A stretch of DNA of 9,916 nucleotides from the NCBI RefSeq assembly GCF_014287635.1, contig NZ_JACOPH010000027.1, positions 1-9,916 of the forward strand, written 5' to 3'. The DNA comes from Roseburia zhanii. Lineage in GTDB: Bacteria > Bacillota > Clostridia > Lachnospirales > Lachnospiraceae. Of this stretch, positions 5,539 to 9,916 are shown piece by piece. A program made the translations under genes and the position numbers. Position 1 is the stretch's first letter. Each line of letters opens with the position of its first letter. The notes beneath the pieces are model-generated. The model saw nothing but the letters and a program-made list of their open reading frames with translations. It was not told where the DNA came from and did not search any database.

Positions 5539-6844
5539 GGAAATCAAGGCGGGGCTGGAAACCACCGAGAAAGGCGGTGTCCGCCAGAGCATACGGAACT
5601 GCCTGACCGTATTCCAGCGTGACCCTCTGCTTTCCGGGGCTATCGCATACAACATCCTGACCGACCGCAAGGACATCATAAAGCCCATCGGTTTTCACAG
5701 AGAAAGCACAGCCCTGAACGATACGGATATGAAGTATCTGCTTCTCTATCTGGAAGAAACCTATGGGCTTACCAATGAGAAAAAGATTGATAATGCCATC
5801 GGGATTGTGGCGAATGAAAACAAGTACCATCCCATCCGGGACTACCTAAGTGCCCTTGTGTGGGACGGGACAGAACGAATCCGTTTCTGTCTGCGGCACT
5901 TTCTGGGGGCTGACGCAGACGATTACACCTATGAAGCGTTGAAGCTGTTCCTGCTGGGTGCAATCTCACGAGCCTTTCAGCCGGGGTGCAAGTTTGAAAT
6001 CATGCTTTGTCTGGTAGGCGGTCAGGGGGCTGGAAAGTCCACCTTCTTCCGTCTGCTGGCAGTCCGGGACGAGTGGTTCTCCGATGATTTGCGGAAGCTG
6101 GACGATGACAATGTGTACCGTAAGCTGCAAGGTCACTGGATTATCGAAATGTCGGAAATGATGGCAACCGCAAACGCCAAGAGCATTGAGGAAATCAAGT
6201 CATTTTTAAGCCGACAGAAAGAGGTTTACAAGATACCCTATGAAACCCACCCAGCAGACCGCCCCCGTCAGTGCGTGTTTGGCGGCACTTCCAATGCCCT
6301 TGACTTCCTGCCCCTTGACCGTTCCGGCAACCGCCGCTTTATCCCCGTCATGGTGTACCCGGAGCAAGCCGAGGTTCACATTTTGGAGGACGAAGCCGCT
6401 TCCAGAGCCTATATCGAGCAGATGTGGGCAGAAGCGATGGAAATTTACAGAAGCGGCAGGTTCAAGCTGGCTTTCAGCCCTGCCATGCAGCGGTATCTCA
6501 AAGAACACCAGCGGGATTTTATGCCGGAGGACACCAAAGCCGGGATGATACAGGCGTATCTTGATAAGTACACCGGGAGCATGGTCTGCTCCAAGCAGCT
6601 CTATAAGGAAGCCTTGAACCATGCCTTTGACGAGCCGAAGCAATGGGAAATCCGGGAAATCAACGAGATTATGAACCAGTGCATTTCTGGCTGGCGGTAC
6701 TTCCCGAACCCAAGAATGTTTTCCGAATACGGCAGACAAAAGGGCTGGGAGCGTGAAAACCCGGCAACGGACTCCGGCAACCCGTCTGAAAAAACGATGG
6801 ACGGTTTTGTGGAGGTTACAGAACAGATGGAGCTTCCGTTCTGA
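5450..6844 (+). CDS. VirE-type (virulence-associated E) P-loop ATPase, helicase-like
   Basis: The 464-residue protein is a P-loop ATPase of the virulence-associated E family, related to superfamily 3-like phage and element helicases. Walker A is GGQGAGKST (residues 190-198) and a Walker B-like strand is HWIIEMSEM (229-237). A sensor-like segment, FGGTSNALDFLPLDRSGNRR, follows. The first 140 residues hold a helical lead-in (GGVRQSIRNCLTVFQRDPLL, then YHPIRDYLSALVWDGTERI). The TTG at 5450 gives the longest product and has a weak AAAGGA about 12 bases upstream. An ATG at 5507 is a reasonable alternative without a clear ribosome binding site. The gene overlaps the CHC2 gene by 89 bases, so the products are probably made together as a primase/helicase pair for replicating the excised element. 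Confidence 0.88.
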   Translation: MNSEWQSLQPQTQQELKNTMNAMQPPQSIEEIKAGLETTEKGGVRQSIRNCLTVFQRDPLLSGAIAYNILTDRKDIIKPIGFHRESTALNDTDMKYLLLYLEETYGLTNEKKIDNAIGIVANENKYHPIRDYLSALVWDGTERIRFCLRHFLGADADDYTYEALKLFLLGAISRAFQPGCKFEIMLCLVGGQGAGKSTFFRLLAVRDEWFSDDLRKLDDDNVYRKLQGHWIIEMSEMMATANAKSIEEIKSFLSRQKEVYKIPYETHPADRPRQCVFGGTSNALDFLPLDRSGNRRFIPVMVYPEQAEVHILEDEAASRAYIEQMWAEAMEIYRSGRFKLAFSPAMQRYLKEHQRDFMPEDTKAGMIQAYLDKYTGSMVCSKQLYKEALNHAFDEPKQWEIREINEIMNQCISGWRYFPNPRMFSEYGRQKGWERENPATDSGNPSEKTMDGFVEVTEQMELPF

Positions 6845-6853
6845 AAATGGCAG

Positions 6854-6900
6854 CCCGTTGCACCCCCTGTTGCTATCCCGTTGCCGAGCCGGTTGCCGGG
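6854..6900 (+). repeat. Four tandem 11-12 base units around GTTGC
   Basis: The units are CCCGTTGCACCC, CCTGTTGCTAT, CCCGTTGCCGAG and CCGGTTGCCGGG, with GTTGC at 6857, 6869, 6880 and 6892 (spacing 12, 11, 12). Two further copies lie at 7022 and 7035. They start 10 bases after the VirE-like gene. They could be iterons, or the remnant of a coding repeat (Pro-Val-Ala). Confidence 0.55.
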
Positions 6901-7085
6901 GAAAATCCCGAAACTATCGGCTTTTCTCCCCTATGACAACCAAAACAACAGAAAAATAAAAGAAAAGTATAAATAGTAACCATCGCCAGATTGAGATTGT
7001 TTGCAAGGTCTTTTGAAGCCCGTTGCCGGACTTCGTTGCCGACACCCTCTGTCTGGCTATTTTCATGTATGGAGGATAACTGCCT

Positions 7086-7283
7086 ATGGCAAAAAACAAA
7101 ACAGAGATTCATGTTACAACGGTGTTTGACGGGGAACTGGACGCCACTGATGTGTTCGTCAGCCTGATTTCCCAGAAATACGGAAAGACAAATACAAAAG
7201 AATATCTTGCTAAAAAGAAAGGTATAAGCTATAATGAAGATGAGGTTCAAAAGAGCCAGATACCGTCTGGATTGTGTGGGTAA
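7086..7283 (+). CDS. Small conserved-looking protein before the recombinase (TnpW-like position)
   Basis: This 65-residue protein begins MAKNKTEIHVTTVFDGELDA and continues TDVFVSLISQKYG, then a lysine-rich stretch and the end SQIPSGLCG. I do not recognise a domain with certainty. Short proteins in this place, directly before TnpX-type serine recombinases, are common in Clostridia elements, and some belong to the TnpW family. GGAGG (7071-7075) lies 10 bases before the ATG. The TAA stop (7281-7283) touches the ATG of the recombinase (TAAATG), so the recombinase, which has only a weak ribosome binding site of its own, is probably translated by coupling. A regulatory or directionality role is possible but not shown. 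Confidence 0.75.
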   Translation: MAKNKTEIHVTTVFDGELDATDVFVSLISQKYGKTNTKEYLAKKKGISYNEDEVQKSQIPSGLCG

Positions 7284-8954
7284 ATGGCTATGATGAACGA
7301 AATGGAATACAGAACAATCGGAAAGGCACTTGCCGGGGGCTATCGTGTAGCGGTCTATTGCAGGCTGTCAAAGGACGATGACCTGCAAGGCGAAAGTGCC
7401 AGTATCGCAAACCAGCGTGATATGCTGGAAAAATACTGCGAAAAGCAGGGATGGGAGGTTGTGGCGGTCTATCAGGACGATGGCTTCACAGGTCTTAACA
7501 TGGAGCGTCCTGATTTACAGAGAATGTTGAGAGCCATTGAGCGCAGGCAAATCAACCTTGTCATCACGAAAGACCTCAGCCGACTGGGGCGTAACTATCT
7601 GCAAACCGGGCATTTGATTGAGGACTTTTTCCCAAGAAACGGTGTCCGCTATATCGCCATGAATGACGGTATCGACACCCTGCGGGATAACAACGATATT
7701 GCCCCGTTCAAGAATATCCTGAACGAGATGTACAGCAAGGATATTTCCAAGAAAGTCCATTCCTCTTATCTTCTGAAAGCGCAGAAAGGACAGTTTACCG
7801 GGTGTCTTGCCCCCTTTGGGTATCGGAAAGACCCAGAGGACAGAAACCATCTGCTCATTGACGAGGAAACCGCCCCGATTGTGCGGCTGATTTTCGGATA
7901 TGCCCTGAACGGTCATGGTCCGAACTATATCCGCAGACGGCTGGAGGAAGAAAAAATCCCCTGCCCCACATGGTGGAACCGGGAACGGGGGCTTCGCAAT
8001 ACCCGCACCAAATGGGAAAAGAAAGACCCAGAAAACGGACGGTATATGTGGGACTTCTCCGTTATCAAAGACCTCTTGATGAATCCCGTCTACACCGGGG
8101 CGATTGCTTCCCAGAAAAAAGACTACCGTTTCAAAATCGGCACGATTGGAGAAAAGAAGCCGGAGGACTGGATTGTGGTGGAGGGACAGCATGAACCGCT
8201 GATTGACCGCATGAGCTTTGACATTGTGCAGAACAAGCTGAAATCCCGCCAGCGTCCGGGGCAGACCAATGAAATCAGCCTGTTTGCCGGACTGATAAAA
8301 TGCGGCGAGTGTGGGAAGTCGCTGACGATACGCTACACAAACGCAAAACATCCCCAGCAGATTTATTCCTGCAAGACCTACAATGCCTTTGGAAAGAACC
8401 ACTGCACCCAGCACCGGATTGACTATGACACCCTTTACAGCCATGTGCTGCGGAAAATCCGGGAATGTGCCAGAGCTGCCCTGATGGACGGGAAAGCGGT
8501 TGCCGACCGCCTGACTAATACCTGTGAAGCCGAGCAGCGGGAACAGCGGGAAGCAATGGAACGCTCCCTTACAAGGGACGAGGAACGGATTGAGGTTCTG
8601 GATAAAATGGTCATGCGGCTTTATGAGGATATGATTGCAGGGCGTATCAGTGAGCAGAATTTCAACACCATGCTGGAAAAGACACAGACCGAGCAAGCGG
8701 AGCTTAAAACAAAAGTGTCCGAGGGCAGAAAGCGGCTGTCCGATGAAGTCCAGCTTGCCAATGACGCAAAACAATGGGTGGAAGCCATTCAGGAATACGC
8801 CAATATCACAGAGCTGGACGCAGCCACCCTCAACCGCTTAATCAAAGAAATCGTCGTGCATGAGCGCATTGACGAAGATAAAACAAGACACATTTCTATC
8901 GAAATTCATTTTAATCTCAAACCCATCCCAGAGGTGGAACAGGTCACTGCCTGA
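7284..8954 (+). CDS. Large serine recombinase (site-specific integrase/excisionase)
   Basis: The 556-residue protein catalyses excision and integration of the element. The N-terminal resolvase domain has the nucleophile S29 in VYCRLSKDDD, then GESASIANQRD, the motif TKDLSRLGRNY (96-105) with the active-site arginines, and the long helix near MYSKDISKKV. The recombinase domain follows (GYRKDPEDRNHL onward). A zinc ribbon has C340, C343, C363 and C374. A coiled-coil stretch spans about 410-500 (EAEQREQREAMERS, then MVMRLYEDMIAGRISEQNF). The C-terminal DUF4368-like end reads IKEIVVHERIDEDKTRHISI. It belongs to the TnpX-like group but is shorter than Tn4451 TnpX (about 700 residues). The gene sits at the right end of the element, about 90 bases from a broken maff2 gene, where its attachment site should be. 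Confidence 0.95.
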   Translation: MAMMNEMEYRTIGKALAGGYRVAVYCRLSKDDDLQGESASIANQRDMLEKYCEKQGWEVVAVYQDDGFTGLNMERPDLQRMLRAIERRQINLVITKDLSRLGRNYLQTGHLIEDFFPRNGVRYIAMNDGIDTLRDNNDIAPFKNILNEMYSKDISKKVHSSYLLKAQKGQFTGCLAPFGYRKDPEDRNHLLIDEETAPIVRLIFGYALNGHGPNYIRRRLEEEKIPCPTWWNRERGLRNTRTKWEKKDPENGRYMWDFSVIKDLLMNPVYTGAIASQKKDYRFKIGTIGEKKPEDWIVVEGQHEPLIDRMSFDIVQNKLKSRQRPGQTNEISLFAGLIKCGECGKSLTIRYTNAKHPQQIYSCKTYNAFGKNHCTQHRIDYDTLYSHVLRKIRECARAALMDGKAVADRLTNTCEAEQREQREAMERSLTRDEERIEVLDKMVMRLYEDMIAGRISEQNFNTMLEKTQTEQAELKTKVSEGRKRLSDEVQLANDAKQWVEAIQEYANITELDAATLNRLIKEIVVHERIDEDKTRHISIEIHFNLKPIPEVEQVTA

Positions 8955-9050
8955 CCTGTCCCGCCGGGACGGTTCTCTTAAAAACACCATATAGATTTTT
9001 TGTACGCCGCCGCCCGCCATCGAGCAGAGTTTTACACCTAATTGGGGATA
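8955..9050. other. Predicted right attachment site region (element/maff2 junction)
   Basis: Homology to the Maff2 C-terminus begins at about 9045, directly after a TAA in the same frame (9039-9041). The junction should therefore fall near TTGGGGATA (9042-9050). The 90 bases before it contain a GTCCC/GGGAC hairpin (8958-8970) without a useful T-run and no gene. The left partner site was not found in this window, so the exact core cannot be fixed. Confidence 0.55.
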
Positions 9051-9128
9051 AAACAGCTTATGAGTGGCGGTGGCATCATCATTGTGGCACAGACGGTAAT
9101 TCCACAGCTTACCACACTGTTCTCATAA
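9045..9128 (+). pseudogene. maff2 gene, C-terminal remnant cut by the inserted element
   Basis: The frame reads GIKQLMSGGGIIIVAQTVIP then QLTTLFS and stop (9126-9128). This matches the end of Maff2-family proteins, small hydrophobic proteins encoded just before the TrbL-like gene in Tn1549-type ICEs (typically GIKQLMAGGG...LFx). In-frame TAA (9039-9041) and unrelated sequence lie upstream, with no start or ribosome binding site, so the front part of the roughly 70-residue protein is missing here. The other part is expected beyond the left end of the inserted element. An internal ATG (9060) could in theory give a 22-residue peptide that keeps coupling to the next gene. Confidence 0.75.
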
Positions 9129-9131
9129 TTC

Positions 9132-9916
9132 ATGGGCGGGATCATTGATAAGATTACTGAATTCATAAAGGAACTGTTGCAGGGATGGGTGCTGACAAAC
9201 TTTGAAACCATGTTTACCGATGTCAATGACAAGGTAGGCACGATTGCAGGGGAGGTCAGCAAAACTCCCAGCACTTGGAACTCCGGTATTTTTGACATGA
9301 TAAAAACCTTGTCCGATAACGTGATGATTCCCATAGCGGGCATGATCATCAGTTTTGTACTCGTCTACGAGCTTATTTCCATGGTTATTGATAAGAATAA
9401 TCTGCATGACTTCAATACGGCAATTTTTATCCGCTTTTTTATGAAAGCGTGTATTGCAGTCATGCTGTTAAGCAAGACTTTTGACATTGTAATGGCGGTA
9501 TTTGATGTGGGAAGCCACATCGTCAATTCTGCCGCCGCAGCAATCAGTGGGGAAACCAGTATTGATGTTTCAAGTACGCTGCAGACGATGTTCAATGAGC
9601 AGTTTTCGGAAATGAGTATAGGCGAGCTGTTAGGATTGGGGATGGAGACCATGATCGTCAGTTTATGTATGAAAATCATGTCAGTCCTTATCACCGTCAT
9701 TCTTTATGGGCGAATGATTGAAATATATCTTTATGTATCAGTAGCACCCGTTCCCTGTGCAACCGTAACCAACCGGGAATGGGGAACGATAGGAACTAAT
9801 TATTTTAAGGGGCTTTGTGCTCTAGCATTTCAGGGATTTTTTATGATGGTATGCGTTGCAATCTATGCAGTGCTTGTGGCTGGTGTGGCAGTATCCGACA
9901 ACCTGCATACGGCACT
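9132..9916 (+). CDS. TrbL/VirB6-like conjugal transfer membrane protein (partial, 3' end outside)
   Basis: The frame is open from ATG at 9132 to the window end (261 codons). The product is a polytopic membrane protein. A short amphipathic N-terminus (MGGIIDKITEFIKELLQGWV) precedes a soluble stretch. Hydrophobic segments lie around VMIPIAGMIISFVLVYELIS, FFMKACIAVMLLSKTFDIVM, LCMKIMSVLITVILYGRMIE and ALAFQGFFMMVCVAIYAVLV. This fits the TrbL/VirB6-like family of Tn1549-type ICEs, an inner part of the mating-pair channel. There is no clear ribosome binding site before the ATG; it starts three bases after the maff2 stop, which suggests translation was coupled to maff2. The insertion upstream probably reduces its expression. 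It belongs to the host ICE, not to the inserted element. Confidence 0.88.
   Translation, partial: MGGIIDKITEFIKELLQGWVLTNFETMFTDVNDKVGTIAGEVSKTPSTWNSGIFDMIKTLSDNVMIPIAGMIISFVLVYELISMVIDKNNLHDFNTAIFIRFFMKACIAVMLLSKTFDIVMAVFDVGSHIVNSAAAAISGETSIDVSSTLQTMFNEQFSEMSIGELLGLGMETMIVSLCMKIMSVLITVILYGRMIEIYLYVSVAPVPCATVTNREWGTIGTNYFKGLCALAFQGFFMMVCVAIYAVLVAGVAVSDNLHTA

Noticed and set aside
6854..6900. CRISPR array
   Set aside because: The repeats are 11-12 bases in direct tandem without spacers, and no cas genes are present.
6847..6936. 29-codon frame MAARCTPCCYPVAEPVAGEN... after the VirE-like gene
   Set aside because: It has no ribosome binding site and coincides with the GTTGC repeats. It may be a relic of a coding repeat, but there is no support for expression.
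7515..8774. 419-codon leftward frame
   Set aside because: It is antisense to the serine recombinase, whose motifs are complete in the forward frame. Long antisense frames are common opposite genes of this codon usage.
8958..8970. GTCCC/GGGAC hairpin after the recombinase as a terminator
   Set aside because: No T-run follows directly (GGTTCTCTTAAAAAC). The next T-run is about 25 bases away, so I do not call a terminator.
9038..9349. 103-codon leftward frame at the right end
   Set aside because: It is antisense to the Maff2 remnant and the TrbL-like gene, both with recognisable protein sequence on the forward strand.

Overview
The window looks like DNA from an anaerobic Gram-positive gut bacterium of the Clostridia (Lachnospiraceae/Oscillospiraceae type). 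The basis is the strong AAGGAGG-type ribosome binding sites, the use of TTG and GTG starts, and a gene set typical of Tn1549-like and TnpX-like elements. No chromosomal housekeeping gene is visible. Almost everything belongs to mobile DNA, and several mobile elements are nested in each other.

Layout. Bases 1-117 are the 3' end of a group II intron (domains V and VI, ending CTACTCGAC), followed by a short exon tail and a bidirectional terminator. A leftward XRE-type regulator (203-1009) has its own extended -10 promoter embedded in an inverted repeat, probably its operator. About 420 bases of leader with repeats and a hairpin follow. A rightward module then starts: a cysteine-rich mini-protein (1494-1682), a RepA_N-like winged-helix protein (1679-2020) and a DUF3847-type coiled-coil protein (2013-2309). 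An RSF1010-like origin of transfer lies at 2303-2356, with a hairpin-rich stretch beyond it. That stretch is interrupted by an AT-rich cargo gene for a membrane-anchored protein (2628-3062). Next come a MobA/MobL (MOBQ) relaxase (3248-4828), a CHC2 zinc-finger primase-like protein (4894-5538), a VirE-type P-loop ATPase (5450-6844), a small protein (7086-7283) and a large serine recombinase (7284-8954).

The right end is the most telling part. About 90 bases after the recombinase, the reading frame of the last 27 residues of a Maff2-type protein appears without its beginning. It is followed directly by the start of a TrbL/VirB6-like conjugation membrane protein that runs off the window. This is the maff2-trbL order of Tn1549-type integrative conjugative elements (ICEs). 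The simplest reading is that a mobilizable element (IME) carrying its own relaxase, oriT, replication proteins and serine recombinase has integrated into the maff2 gene of a resident ICE. Its left end is not recognisable here and may lie beyond base 1.

How the genes would work together: the serine recombinase excises and integrates the element; the RepA-like, CHC2 and VirE proteins could replicate the excised circle; the relaxase nicks the oriT at 2320/2321; the conjugation pore would come from a helper ICE; and the XRE protein probably controls its own transcription and perhaps the module. The membrane protein at 2628-3062 is a passenger of unknown function.
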